From contig NZ_FMAE01000008.1 in the NCBI RefSeq assembly GCF_900094575.1, positions 248,001 to 312,000 of the forward strand: 64,000 nt of DNA, read 5' to 3'. The translations under genes and the position numbers were made by a program. Source of the stretch: Bradyrhizobium yuanmingense (GTDB lineage: Bacteria; Pseudomonadota; Alphaproteobacteria; Rhizobiales; Xanthobacteraceae). A model generated the notes under the pieces. The model made no database searches and was not told where the DNA came from. It saw nothing but the letters and a program-made list of their open reading frames with translations. Below, one piece after another: positions 31,604 to 40,380 of the stretch; position 1 is the first letter of the stretch, and the number at the start of each line of letters is the position of its first letter.

Positions 31604-32815
31604 TTATTTGCCGACCAGGCTGCATTTGCTGCGATCGAGCGGGCGGAAGGCCTGGTCGGGCGGGATCGTCGCGACCAGCTTGACGAAGTCCCACGGACCC
31701 TTGGATTCCTCCGGTGTCTTGACCTGCACCAGATAGAGATCGTGCACCATGCGTTGGTCCTCGCGGATGCGGCCGTTGGGGGTGTAGGCGTCCGACACCG
31801 GCGTCGCCTTCATTTTGGCCATCACGACGGCGCCCTCATCGGAACCGGTGTCCTTCACGGCCTGCAGATAGTGGCGCACGGCGGAATAGACGCCGGCCTG
31901 AATCTGCGAGGGCATCGCCTTGCGGCGAGCATAGAAGGCATCGGAGAATTTCCGGGCTGCCGGCGAGACATCCTCGAAGAAGGAGGTGACGATGAGATCA
32001 CCGCGCGTCGCTTTGAGCCCAACCGCCTCGATGTCGACGTTCTGGAACGACATCGGCACGATCTTCATGCCTTGGCTGGCGAGGCCGAACTCCTCGGCCT
32101 GCTTGATCGCGGTCGCGTTGTCGCCGGCAACGTTGATGGCCAGGATCTTGGCGCCCGACGACTGCGCCTGGAGCAGGAATGAGCTGTAATCGGGCGTGCC
32201 GAGCTGCGCCTTGACGCTGCCGGCGACCTTGCCGCCGAGTGCGGCGATGCGCTCGCGTGCGGTCACCTCGATCGAATGGCCGAAGGCGTAGTCGCCGGTG
32301 ATGAAGAACCAGGGCTCCTTGCTGGTCTGCATGATGCCGGAGACCACGGCGGTCGCGGTGGAATAGGCGTCCTGGGTCCATTGCACGCTGGTTGGCGCGC
32401 ACGCTTCATCGGTCAGCTGGTTCGCGCCGGCGCCGGAGATGAGGAATATCTTGCCGTTGCCGCGCACCAGCTCCTGCACCGCCAGCGCTGCGCCGGAGCT
32501 GCCGCCATCGGCGACGGCCTGGACCCCGTCGCTGAACCATTTTCGCGCCAGCGATGCGGCGAGATCCGGCTTGTTCTGGTGATCGGCCTGCAAGATCTCG
32601 ATCGGCTTGCCGTTGATCTTGCCGCCGAACTCCTCGGCGGCCATTCGCGCCGCTTCGACTGAGCCCGGACCCATGGCGGTTGCAAACACGCCGTTCATGT
32701 CCGTGAGGACGCCGATGCGGATGGCCTCGCCCTTGATCTCGGCCCGCGCGGGGAGGGGCGCGAGCGCAAGTGCGATCAGGAGGGTGGCGACGGAGTTGGT
32801 GCGGGTCGTGCCCAT
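31604..32815 (-). CDS. ABC transporter substrate-binding protein (aromatic cluster)
   Basis: A 403-residue periplasmic binding protein with a signal peptide (ATLLIALALAPLPARA). The opening IRIGVLTDMNGVFATAMGPG is the type I (Leu/Ile/Val) binding-protein signature, and QADHQNKPDLAASLARKWF follows. No permease or ATPase is nearby. It is the last gene of the operon IclR, FAD hydroxylase, FAH hydrolase, binding protein, so it may bind the aromatic substrate of that pathway (inference). ATG 32815 has aagga upstream. Confidence 0.92.
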   Translation of the reverse strand: MGTTRTNSVATLLIALALAPLPARAEIKGEAIRIGVLTDMNGVFATAMGPGSVEAARMAAEEFGGKINGKPIEILQADHQNKPDLAASLARKWFSDGVQAVADGGSSGAALAVQELVRGNGKIFLISGAGANQLTDEACAPTSVQWTQDAYSTATAVVSGIMQTSKEPWFFITGDYAFGHSIEVTARERIAALGGKVAGSVKAQLGTPDYSSFLLQAQSSGAKILAINVAGDNATAIKQAEEFGLASQGMKIVPMSFQNVDIEAVGLKATRGDLIVTSFFEDVSPAARKFSDAFYARRKAMPSQIQAGVYSAVRHYLQAVKDTGSDEGAVVMAKMKATPVSDAYTPNGRIREDQRMVHDLYLVQVKTPEESKGPWDFVKLVATIPPDQAFRPLDRSKCSLVGK

Positions 32816-32857
32816 GGCGTTTCCTTGATGTTATCGTTGATTGATCGGTGTTGACGG

Positions 32858-33709
32858 TCAGGCCTGTTCGGCGATCGCCGAGTTGCGCAAGGTGCCGATG
32901 CCGGAAATCTCGACCTCGACGGTGTCGCCGGGGCGCATCCACAGCGGCGGCGTGCGCTTGGCGCCGACACCGCCCGGCGTGCCCGTGACGATGACGTCGC
33001 CGGGCACGAGCGGGCAGATGGTGGAGATGTAGGCGATCAGCTCGGGGATGGCGGTGATCAGGAGATCCGTCGTGGTGTCCTGCACGACATTGCCGTTCAG
33101 CCTTGTCTGCAAGGTGAGCTTTGACGGATCCGGAATCTCGTCGGTCGTCACCAGCCACGGACCGAAACTGCCGCTCTCGGCAAAGGTCTTGCCGGCGAGG
33201 AATTGGCTGGTGTGGCGCTGCCAGTCGCGGATGCTGCCCTCGTTGTAGCAGGAATAGCCGGCGACGTGGTCGAGCGCGCGGCCGGGGGGAATGTGACGGC
33301 CCGCCGTGCCGATGACGAGCGCGAGCTCGCCTTCATAGTCGAAGTCGTCGCTCACCCCAGGTTTGACGATGGGCTGGAGATGGCCGACCTGGCTACAGGC
33401 AAAGCGCGCAAACAGCGCCGGCTTTTCGGTGACGGTGCGGCCGGTCTCGGCGACGTGGTCGCGATAGTTGAGGCCGACGCAGATGATCTTGCCGGGATCG
33501 GGAATCACGGGCGCGAAGTTGATCTTGTCGAGCGGATGATCAGGGGCCGCGGAGGCGGCCAGCCTTGCCGCCTCGGCGAGCTGACCGGCTTCGAGCAGCT
33601 CCCGCAGCGTGGTGCACGCCGCTATCCGCGCGCCGAGATCGACGACGCCGTTGTCCTTGACGGCGCCGAAGGAGGGGCGTCCGTCCACACTGAATGAGAG
33701 CAGCTTCAT
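32858..33709 (-). CDS. Fumarylacetoacetate hydrolase (FAH) family protein
   Basis: A 283-residue metal-dependent enzyme. ICVGLNYRDHVAETG starts the catalytic domain and the metal ligands lie in DYEGELALVIG and its flanks; GFSVWLVTTDE-type helix (FGPWLVTTDEIPDPSKL) and VTGTPGGVGAKRTP complete the core. FAH-family members cleave C-C bonds of ring-fission products or act as decarboxylases/isomerases. Placement between an aromatic hydroxylase and an extradiol dioxygenase suggests it processes the meta-cleavage product. It is 23 bases from the hydroxylase stop. Confidence 0.9.
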   Translation of the reverse strand: MKLLSFSVDGRPSFGAVKDNGVVDLGARIAACTTLRELLEAGQLAEAARLAASAAPDHPLDKINFAPVIPDPGKIICVGLNYRDHVAETGRTVTEKPALFARFACSQVGHLQPIVKPGVSDDFDYEGELALVIGTAGRHIPPGRALDHVAGYSCYNEGSIRDWQRHTSQFLAGKTFAESGSFGPWLVTTDEIPDPSKLTLQTRLNGNVVQDTTTDLLITAIPELIAYISTICPLVPGDVIVTGTPGGVGAKRTPPLWMRPGDTVEVEISGIGTLRNSAIAEQA

Positions 33710-33732
33710 GAAATGTCCTTGACAGGGTTCGG

Positions 33733-35256
33733 TCAGGCCGCGGAGGGCGCTTGGGCTGAAGGAATTCGGGTTGCAGGGGCGATGGCGGCGATGAGGCGGT
33801 CGAGCTCGGCCTGGTTGCGGGCGGAGCCGCGGATGTAACGGTCGGGACGAACCAGTGCGGCGATGATGCCGTGCTCGCGCAGCCAGGGCCCAAGATCGTT
33901 GGCATCGTCGCTGGTCAGGATCTTGATCCCTGCCTGCGAAAGCATGAGACGCGATGAGAGCGCCGCCGCTGTCTCGACGAGCAGCACGTGGTTGTAGCCG
34001 GTCCGGTCATCGCTGCGGCTGGCGTCAGTCAACGTGAACTGCGGCGCGAGATGTCCGGCGAGCGGCAGGTCGCCGAACTCTAGTCCGGGGCCGAGCAGGG
34101 GCTTCTTCACATCCAGTTTGACCGGCGCGTTCTCGCGCGCTTCGCCGGCGGCAAGGCCGGCCTCGATCGCCTTGGTGTTGATGACACCGCCGAGGCGAAT
34201 GGCGAGCTCGATGAACGCGCGCACATGCGGCAGCCGTTCGCTCTGATAGGTGTCGAGCAGATCGGGCGCGGCGCCTTCGCGGATCACGCTCGCCAGCTTC
34301 CAGGCGAGGTTGGCGGCATCGCGAATGCCGGCGCACATGCCCTGGCCGAGGAACGGCGGGGTCTGGTGCGCAGAATCGCCCGCGAGCAGCAGTCGCCCGT
34401 TCCGCCATTGCTGCGCGATGACCGAATGGAACGTGTAGACCGCGGCGCGCTCGATCTCGGCATCGGCGGGCGTGATCCAGCGCGACAGCAGCTCCCAGAC
34501 CTTCGCGGGTTGCGCAACGTCCTGCGAATCCTCGTCGGGGAGGACCGTGATCTCCCAGCGCCGCCGCGTGCCGGTGCCGCGCACGTAGGTCGCCGGACGG
34601 CGCGGGTCGCAATGCTGAAGGCTGTAGTCGCCTAGGTCGTCGCGCTCGCGCTTGAGCAGGACATCGATCACCAGCCACCGCTCGTGGAAGCCGAGGTCGG
34701 CCATGCCAGAACCGATGAAGCGGCGCACCAGCGAGCGGGCGCCGTCGCAGCCGATCACATAGCTGCCGCGAACTTCCATGAGCTTCCCGCTGGAGAGGTC
34801 TTCGTAGCGCACGCGCACGCCATCCTCATCCTGATCGAGCGCGAACACATCGCAGCGGTTACGCAGGGTGACGTGTGGCCAGCGGGCGAGGCCACCGATC
34901 AACGCGTCCTCCAGATCCGGCTGGTGGAAGCGGTAGCTGAGATGCCAGCCCATCGGCGTCAGCGTTTGCGGACGGGACCAGTCCAGCAGCATGCGGCCGG
35001 CTGCATCAAGAAACAGCATGCCGGGACTGAGAATGACGTGCGGCAGGATCGCCTCGGCAAGCCCGATGGTCTGGAACACGCGCATGCATTCATCGTCGAA
35101 ATGCACCGCGCGCGGCAGATGATAGGTCCGCGCCTCGCGCTCCAGCACCAGAGTCCGCACGCCGCACAGGCCGAGCAGGTTGGCGAGCGTGGCGCCCACC
35201 GGCCCGCGGCCGACGATCACGACGTCAAACTCTTCCGGGGTGGATTTATCTTGCAT
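33733..35256 (-). CDS. FAD-dependent aromatic monooxygenase (MhpA-like)
   Basis: A 507-residue flavoprotein hydroxylase. The Rossmann motif DVVIVGRGPVGATLANLLG is at residues about 11-30. The second FAD motif GDSAHQTPPFLGQGMCAGIR is near residue 285, and the C-terminal thioredoxin-like region follows. It most resembles 3-(3-hydroxyphenyl)propionate hydroxylases, which add an ortho hydroxyl to a phenol to give a catechol for ring cleavage. ATG 35256 is supported by the position of the Rossmann strand. It follows the IclR gene by 72 bases on the same strand. Confidence 0.92.
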   Translation of the reverse strand: MQDKSTPEEFDVVIVGRGPVGATLANLLGLCGVRTLVLEREARTYHLPRAVHFDDECMRVFQTIGLAEAILPHVILSPGMLFLDAAGRMLLDWSRPQTLTPMGWHLSYRFHQPDLEDALIGGLARWPHVTLRNRCDVFALDQDEDGVRVRYEDLSSGKLMEVRGSYVIGCDGARSLVRRFIGSGMADLGFHERWLVIDVLLKRERDDLGDYSLQHCDPRRPATYVRGTGTRRRWEITVLPDEDSQDVAQPAKVWELLSRWITPADAEIERAAVYTFHSVIAQQWRNGRLLLAGDSAHQTPPFLGQGMCAGIRDAANLAWKLASVIREGAAPDLLDTYQSERLPHVRAFIELAIRLGGVINTKAIEAGLAAGEARENAPVKLDVKKPLLGPGLEFGDLPLAGHLAPQFTLTDASRSDDRTGYNHVLLVETAAALSSRLMLSQAGIKILTSDDANDLGPWLREHGIIAALVRPDRYIRGSARNQAELDRLIAAIAPATRIPSAQAPSAA

Positions 35257-35328
35257 GGGGTATCTCTTCCCCAAGCAGGGCCGGCGCATCAACGCCGGCG
35301 CGGCAAGTGTCCGCCCAGCGGACGGCCT

Positions 35329-36120
35329 CTATTCCGCAACAGGAATGGCCGACGCCGTTTCCAGCAGCTGGCTCGCAAACTGCGCGACCGCTTCCTCGAT
35401 CCCCAGCGCCGAGCGGATCCAGATGATCGAGATGCAGCCGAATACGGCGCCGTCCCGCACGATGGCAACGGCAATCGAAGCCGTCTTGGGATTGTATTCG
35501 CCCTCGGTTCGGATCGCGTAACCTCGCGCCGCGGTCTCGGCGATCATGCGGTCGAGCCGGCCCTGGTCGAGGAAGGGGCGGTCGTCGGCCTCATCGATGC
35601 GGCGGAGATGATTGATGATGAGATCGCGTTCGCGCGCAGGGCAGGCGGCGAGATAGGCGCGGCCCGCAGACGTGCGCAGCATCGGCAGGCGCTTGCCGAT
35701 CATGCCGCGGTCGATCGAGAGCGGGCTGCGAGAGTGGGTGGTCTCCTGCACCACCATCGCCGCGTTCTCGTAAGTCGAGAGATCGACCGGCCAGACCAGC
35801 TTCTTGCTGAGATCGGCGAGATAGGGCGCCGCCGCCTGGCAGATCACCACGCCGGGATCGTAGCCGTCGCCGAGGCTTAGGGCACGCCGGGTGACCCGAA
35901 ATCGGTCGTCGCTGGCGCTGCGGGCGATATAGCCGAGCTCCTCCAGGGTTTCGAGGAGGCGGTAGACGGTGGGTCGGGGCAGGTCGAGCGCGCGGGCGAC
36001 GTCGCCGGCGCGGATGCCGCCGGAGCGGTTGACCTCGTGCAGCACGTCGAGCCCGCGCTTGAAGGCACGGACGCCCTCAGACTGCCGAGGCTGGCCGTTC
36101 CGCGTCCGCTCCTTGGACAC
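35329..36120 (-). CDS. IclR family transcriptional regulator (aromatic cluster)
   Basis: A 263-residue regulator. The winged HTH (residues about 17-80) reads FKRGLDVLHEVNRSGGIRAG then DLPRPTVYRLLETLEELGYI; the effector domain spans about 95-255. It is of the type that activates aromatic catabolic genes. It starts at GTG 36120 and is divergent from the extradiol dioxygenase gene at 36269, so it can control both directions from the 148-base region between them. Confidence 0.9.
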   Translation of the reverse strand: MSKERTRNGQPRQSEGVRAFKRGLDVLHEVNRSGGIRAGDVARALDLPRPTVYRLLETLEELGYIARSASDDRFRVTRRALSLGDGYDPGVVICQAAAPYLADLSKKLVWPVDLSTYENAAMVVQETTHSRSPLSIDRGMIGKRLPMLRTSAGRAYLAACPARERDLIINHLRRIDEADDRPFLDQGRLDRMIAETAARGYAIRTEGEYNPKTASIAVAIVRDGAVFGCISIIWIRSALGIEEAVAQFASQLLETASAIPVAE

Positions 36121-36268
36121 TTCCTATTTCCTCCCTTGTGGCACATCGCGGCGCGCTTATTGTCGCCTGCGAACGCGAGGCGATTGCGGAACGCCACCGT
36201 AGGATCGCGCGCGGCCGGTATCAAGCTCGCCGCAGTACGGCGACCGCGATGCCTCCGGGAGGAATTCG

Positions 36269-37252
36269 ATGGAAATCGCAGCGCTCGGCTATATCGGAAT
36301 CAGTTCATCCCAGCTCGATCAGTGGAGCCGGATGGCGACCGGGCTGCTCGGCATGCAGCAGGTCGATCGCGGCGGCAAGATGCGGGCCTTCCGCATGGAC
36401 GACCGCAAGCAGCGGCTGATCGTCGACGGCGGCAGCGATGCCGGCCTTGCAGTGATGGGATGGGAAGTTCCGTCGACGGTCGCGCTGGACAGGTTGGCAG
36501 GACGGCTCGAAAGCCATGGCATCAAGGTGGCGAAGGGCTCGCGCGCACTCGCTGACGAGCGGCATGTCGCCGAGCTGATCGCGTTCACTGACCCCGCCGG
36601 CAACCGGCTGGAGGCCTTTTGCAAGCCGGAGCTTGCGAGCGAGCCGTTCAGGCCGGGTCGCCCGATCTCGGGCTTCCGCACCGGCGCGCTCGGCATGGGG
36701 CATGTCGTGCTCAATGTGGAGGACCTCGAGCCGCTGTTGCCGTTCTATCGCGACGTGCTCGGCTTTCACGTCTCCGATTTCGGGCTGAAGCCTTACGGGC
36801 TTTATTTCTTCCACGTCAACGGCCGCCACCACTCCTTTGCGATGGTCGGCTCGGGGCGAAAGGCGATGCATCACTTCATGGTCGAGCTCGGCTGCCTTGA
36901 TGATGTTGGGCAGGGCTACGACCTCGCGCAGATGGACGAGGGGCGCATCGCCTACACGCTGGGCCGGCACACCAATGACCACATGACCTCGTTCTACGTG
37001 AATACGCCGTCCGGCTTCTTCATCGAATATGGCTGGGGCGGACGCGTCATCGATCCCGAGACCTGGCAGCCGCACGAGACCTTTGATGGGCCCTCGCTGT
37101 GGGGCCACGAGCGGCTGCATATGCCGGAAGAGCAGCGCAAGCGGTTGCGCGAGATGCGGCTGGATGCGGCTGCCCGCGGCGTGCGCGTCGCCGATCCGCG
37201 CGTGCCGCCACTCAACTGCGCGTGGCTGGACTCGGTGGTCGCACGTGAGTGA
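36269..37252 (+). CDS. Extradiol ring-cleavage dioxygenase (BphC-like, two VOC domains)
   Basis: A 327-residue type I extradiol dioxygenase. Domain 1 (about 1-130) is the non-catalytic VOC half (LGYIGISSSQLDQWSRMATG). Domain 2 (about 145-290) has the Fe(II) ligands in MGHVVLNVEDLEP, KAMHHFMVELGCL and FFIEYGWGG. It opens the catechol ring next to one hydroxyl using O2. ATG 36269 follows gggaggaattcg. With the hydroxylase and FAH-family hydrolase on the other strand it makes up a compact meta-cleavage route. Confidence 0.93.
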   Translation: MEIAALGYIGISSSQLDQWSRMATGLLGMQQVDRGGKMRAFRMDDRKQRLIVDGGSDAGLAVMGWEVPSTVALDRLAGRLESHGIKVAKGSRALADERHVAELIAFTDPAGNRLEAFCKPELASEPFRPGRPISGFRTGALGMGHVVLNVEDLEPLLPFYRDVLGFHVSDFGLKPYGLYFFHVNGRHHSFAMVGSGRKAMHHFMVELGCLDDVGQGYDLAQMDEGRIAYTLGRHTNDHMTSFYVNTPSGFFIEYGWGGRVIDPETWQPHETFDGPSLWGHERLHMPEEQRKRLREMRLDAAARGVRVADPRVPPLNCAWLDSVVARE

Positions 37253-37267
37253 TCCGCGACGCCGCGA

Positions 37268-37930
37268 TCAGGCTTCGCCGAGATCAACCTCCGTCAAGAT
37301 CCCCTGGCGCAGCGCCAGCCGGACCAGCTCGATGTCGGAGCCGACGCCGAGCTTGTCCTTGATCAGCGAGTGCAGGTTCGCCACCGTCTTCGGGCTGACA
37401 TGCAGCGTCTCGGCGATCTCCTCCGTCGTGTTCTCGGCGAGCAGCAACCGCAGCACCTCGAACTCGCGTGGCGTCAGCACGTCGGCGGCGGAGCTCTCGC
37501 CGCTGATGCGGCTGAGCGCTAGCTCGTGGTCGATGTCGGGGCTGATGGCAATCTTGCCGGCGAGCACGTCCTTGACCGCGCGCACCAGGGTCTCGGGCGG
37601 GCTGGTCTTGGTGACGTAGCCCCTTGCACCGGCGCGGATCGCCTGCACGGCAAATCCGGCGTTCTCGTGCATGGTGAAAACGAGAATCCGTGCCGCCTTG
37701 TCCCACTGCCTGATCCGCCTGACGGCCTCGATGCCGCCGATGCCGGGCATGCTGAGGTCCATGATGACGAGGTCGGGCGTCTCGGATTTGTAGAGGCGAT
37801 AGGCTTCCGCTCCGTCGGCCGCCTCAGCGACGACGCGCAGGCCCGGCTGCTTCTGCAGCACCGAGCGATAGCCCTCACGGACGACGGAATGGTCGTCGAC
37901 CAGCAGGATGGTCGCTTCCGCCGTGCTCAT
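37268..37930 (-). CDS. NarL/LuxR-type response regulator
   Basis: A 220-residue two-component regulator. The receiver has the acidic pair in LLVDDHSVVREG, Asp58 in LVIMDLSMPG, Thr86 and Lys108 in GYVTKTSPPE. The LuxR HTH spans about 150-210 (LTPREFEVLRLLLAENTTEE then TVANLHSLIKDKLGV). Its start overlaps the stop of the upstream kinase gene by four bases (ATGA), so the two form a cognate pair. Target genes are unknown. Confidence 0.93.
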   Translation of the reverse strand: MSTAEATILLVDDHSVVREGYRSVLQKQPGLRVVAEAADGAEAYRLYKSETPDLVIMDLSMPGIGGIEAVRRIRQWDKAARILVFTMHENAGFAVQAIRAGARGYVTKTSPPETLVRAVKDVLAGKIAISPDIDHELALSRISGESSAADVLTPREFEVLRLLLAENTTEEIAETLHVSPKTVANLHSLIKDKLGVGSDIELVRLALRQGILTEVDLGEA

Positions 37931-39309
37931 GCAGCGTGCTCCAGGGCCTCAGAGGCGGCAGCCGGGAGCGGAATGAATACGCGCAGCGAGGAGCCCTGAA
38001 GGCCGGTCTCGAAGCTGATCCGGCCGCGAAGCGCGGCGACGCGCTCGCGCATGCCCAGCAGGCCCATGCCCGATTTTGCGGAAGCCTCGTTCGGGCGGCC
38101 GTCGTCCTCGACCACGAGAGCAATCTCGCTGTCGGCCATGGTCAAATGCAGGCTAACCTTCGTTGCACCGGCATGCTTGGCCGCGTTGGTGAGTGCCTCC
38201 TGCACGATGCGGTACAGGTTGGCACTGACAGAGGCGGGCACGCTGTCGAAGGCGCCGTCGAACCGGATCTCGAAGCGCGGCTGGCCGCGGCTGCGGCCGT
38301 TCCACCCCGAGACCAGGCCTTCGAGGCTGGCGATCAGGCCGAGCTCCTCGACATCGGGCGGCCGCAGCCGGAACAACGCGCCGCGCAGCGTCTCCATCAT
38401 GCCGGTCGCGGTGCGGGCGATGCTGTCGCATTCGCCGAGCAGGTCGGGACAGTCCTGTGCCGCAGTCTGGCGGGCGGATGCGGCCAGCGCGCGGATCGCG
38501 GCGAGGGACTGGCCGAACTCGTCGTGCAACTCGCGGGCGAGATGGCGGCGCTCCTCGTCCTGGAGCGCGATCAGCTTCCGCGTCAGCTCGTTGCGCTCGG
38601 CAAGCGCCGTGTCGAGGCTTTCCGCGAGATGGTTAAAGACGTCGCGGATGGCTGAGAGCTCGGCGAGGTCGAACGGCGGCAGCCGGGTGGAGAGGTCGCC
38701 GGCGGCGATGCGTTCGAGGCCGCTGCCGATCATGCGGGTGGGCCGCAAGGCGCGGGCCAGTGCGGCATAGACCAGCGCGCAGAGCAGCGGCAGCGCGATC
38801 GCAAGCGCGATCATCAAGCGGCCGGCCTCGTGCCAGGCCTCCGCCGTCTGCACCGCCGGGTCGATAGAGACCACGGTCTCGCCGAGCTTGGTTCCGCGCA
38901 CGATCACGGGGCGCGCCGCCTCGCGGCCGGGGTCGAATAGGCTGCGATAGAAGGCGGAGAAGGCTTGCGGCGGCGGGCTCGCCGGGGCAGGCGCGCCGCT
39001 ACAGAAGCGCTGCAGCATGTCGCCGCTCGCGCTGCGGAAGCCGAGGCAGAGGCCGGGCGTCATCACATGGGCCGACACCGGGTCGAGGTCCGGAAAGTCC
39101 GAGCGGGGGCTCGCCGCCCACTGCACCTTGCCTTGCTGCAGCTCCAGCGTCTTGGCCACGATGGCGGCGATCCCGTCGATGCGCGCATGCGCGGCGCTAT
39201 CGGCGGTGATGAGGAAATAGGTGGAGATCGCGGCGAAGCAGGCAGCCGATATCGCCGCCACGCGCAGCGTCAGACGGACCTTGAGATCGAATCTCGGGCG
39301 ATTCCACAT
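37927..39309 (-). CDS. Sensor histidine kinase (HisKA_3 type)
   Basis: A 460-residue membrane kinase. TM1 lies at about 12-35 (RLTLRVAAISAACFAAISTYF), a periplasmic region at about 36-150, and TM2 at about 165-190 (MIALAIALPLLCALVYAALA), then a HAMP domain (RPTRMIGSGLERIAAGDLS). The phospho-acceptor is in RHLARELHDEFGQSLAAI, and the ATPase domain has NLYRIVQEALTNAAKHAGA and GMGLLGMRERVAAL. HisKA_3 kinases pair with NarL-type regulators, as here. ATG 39309 has aggtg eight bases upstream. Confidence 0.9.
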   Translation of the reverse strand: MWNRPRFDLKVRLTLRVAAISAACFAAISTYFLITADSAAHARIDGIAAIVAKTLELQQGKVQWAASPRSDFPDLDPVSAHVMTPGLCLGFRSASGDMLQRFCSGAPAPASPPPQAFSAFYRSLFDPGREAARPVIVRGTKLGETVVSIDPAVQTAEAWHEAGRLMIALAIALPLLCALVYAALARALRPTRMIGSGLERIAAGDLSTRLPPFDLAELSAIRDVFNHLAESLDTALAERNELTRKLIALQDEERRHLARELHDEFGQSLAAIRALAASARQTAAQDCPDLLGECDSIARTATGMMETLRGALFRLRPPDVEELGLIASLEGLVSGWNGRSRGQPRFEIRFDGAFDSVPASVSANLYRIVQEALTNAAKHAGATKVSLHLTMADSEIALVVEDDGRPNEASAKSGMGLLGMRERVAALRGRISFETGLQGSSLRVFIPLPAAASEALEHAA

Positions 39310-39495
39310 CGGCTTGCACCTGGCGCGAACGGGCTTGTCGCGCCTCATTAAAGGGCAGAACGCCAGCGGCGGGAAGCGTTCCCGACTTGCCGCAGTGCAA
39401 CGTCGTGAAATTTTCCCGGCGCTGCTCGGGACGGTGACGGGTGCGGGGCCTGAGGCGGCCCGTCCAGATTTTCGTCCCATCCACGAGGTCCGTTC

Positions 39496-40380
39496 ATGCA
39501 CCGCTGCCGCCTGGTTCTCTCCGCCTGTCTCCTCCTCGTCCTCTCTTGCTCGCCCCTCGCTGCGCAGGCCGCCATCGGCGTCGCCATGGACGATTTCAGC
39601 TACACCGACACTTCGGGCGAGCCGACCGACCAGACCGCGGCCCACGAGCGGCGGCTGGCGGCGTTCATGGCCGCGCTTCGAAGGGACATCGAGGCAGACC
39701 AGCGCTACCGCTTGGTGCGATCCGCCCAAGATGGAGCGGTGTTCAAGGTGGTCGGCGGCATTCAGAAGACGAGTACGCTGGTGCAATGGGCCAAGGTCGC
39801 CGTGATCGACGTCGGCGCCAAGACGCTTGTGCTGGACAAGCTCTACAGCTTCCGCGGCGACAATGACGAGGCATGGGAGCGCGCCCAGATGTTCGTGTCT
39901 CGCGAGGTCATCGCCGCGCTCGGCACGCCTGCGCCGGTCGCGCTGGCCGTGTTCGATTTCGAGCTCGAGGACATGACGGCCGCCTCAGCGGGAGCGTCCG
40001 CTGCGTCGGACGCGTCATATCTCGCGGAGGTCACGGGCGGTGTGCGCGAGGCGCTCGGCCAATCCGGCCGTTACCGCATCGTCGAGGTCGGCGCAGAGGC
40101 GGGGAAGGCCGGCGCGTTGCGGGATTGCGGCGGCTGCGAGGTCTCTACTGCGCGCAAGCTCGGCGCCGACCAATCACTGATCGGCGTGGTGCGCCGCGTC
40201 AGCCGCACCGAATACACGCTCGGCTTCCAGGTGCGCGATGCCAAGACCGGCGCGGTGCTGGCGCGCGGCGACAGCGGACTACGCATGGGCGCCGACTATT
40301 CCTGGAAGCGCGGGGCCGTGCGGCTGGTCACCGACCGGCTGATCGAGGGGCAACAGGCCAACGACGCGCCTAGAAGGTAA
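39496..40380 (+). CDS. Exported DUF2380/DUF3280-like protein
   Basis: A 294-residue protein with an N-terminal export signal (LVLSACLLLVLSCSPLAAQA). Two similar alpha/beta halves begin IGVAMDDFSYTDTSGE and VALAVFDFELEDMTA. I recall this architecture as DUF3280/DUF2380, of unknown function. Faint likeness to the N-terminal domain of CsgG-like proteins was noted, but it lacks the beta-barrel forming region and is not adjacent to the curlin genes. It is divergent from the histidine kinase. Its 3' end overlaps the next gene's 3' end by 11 bases. Confidence 0.7.
   Translation: MHRCRLVLSACLLLVLSCSPLAAQAAIGVAMDDFSYTDTSGEPTDQTAAHERRLAAFMAALRRDIEADQRYRLVRSAQDGAVFKVVGGIQKTSTLVQWAKVAVIDVGAKTLVLDKLYSFRGDNDEAWERAQMFVSREVIAALGTPAPVALAVFDFELEDMTAASAGASAASDASYLAEVTGGVREALGQSGRYRIVEVGAEAGKAGALRDCGGCEVSTARKLGADQSLIGVVRRVSRTEYTLGFQVRDAKTGAVLARGDSGLRMGADYSWKRGAVRLVTDRLIEGQQANDAPRR

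Noticed and set aside
39496..40380. Could the exported protein be CsgG, the missing curli exporter?
   Set aside because: Its alpha/beta start (AVFDFE) faintly resembles CsgG, but it has the DUF3280/DUF2380 layout, no barrel region, and lies 19 kb from the curlin genes.
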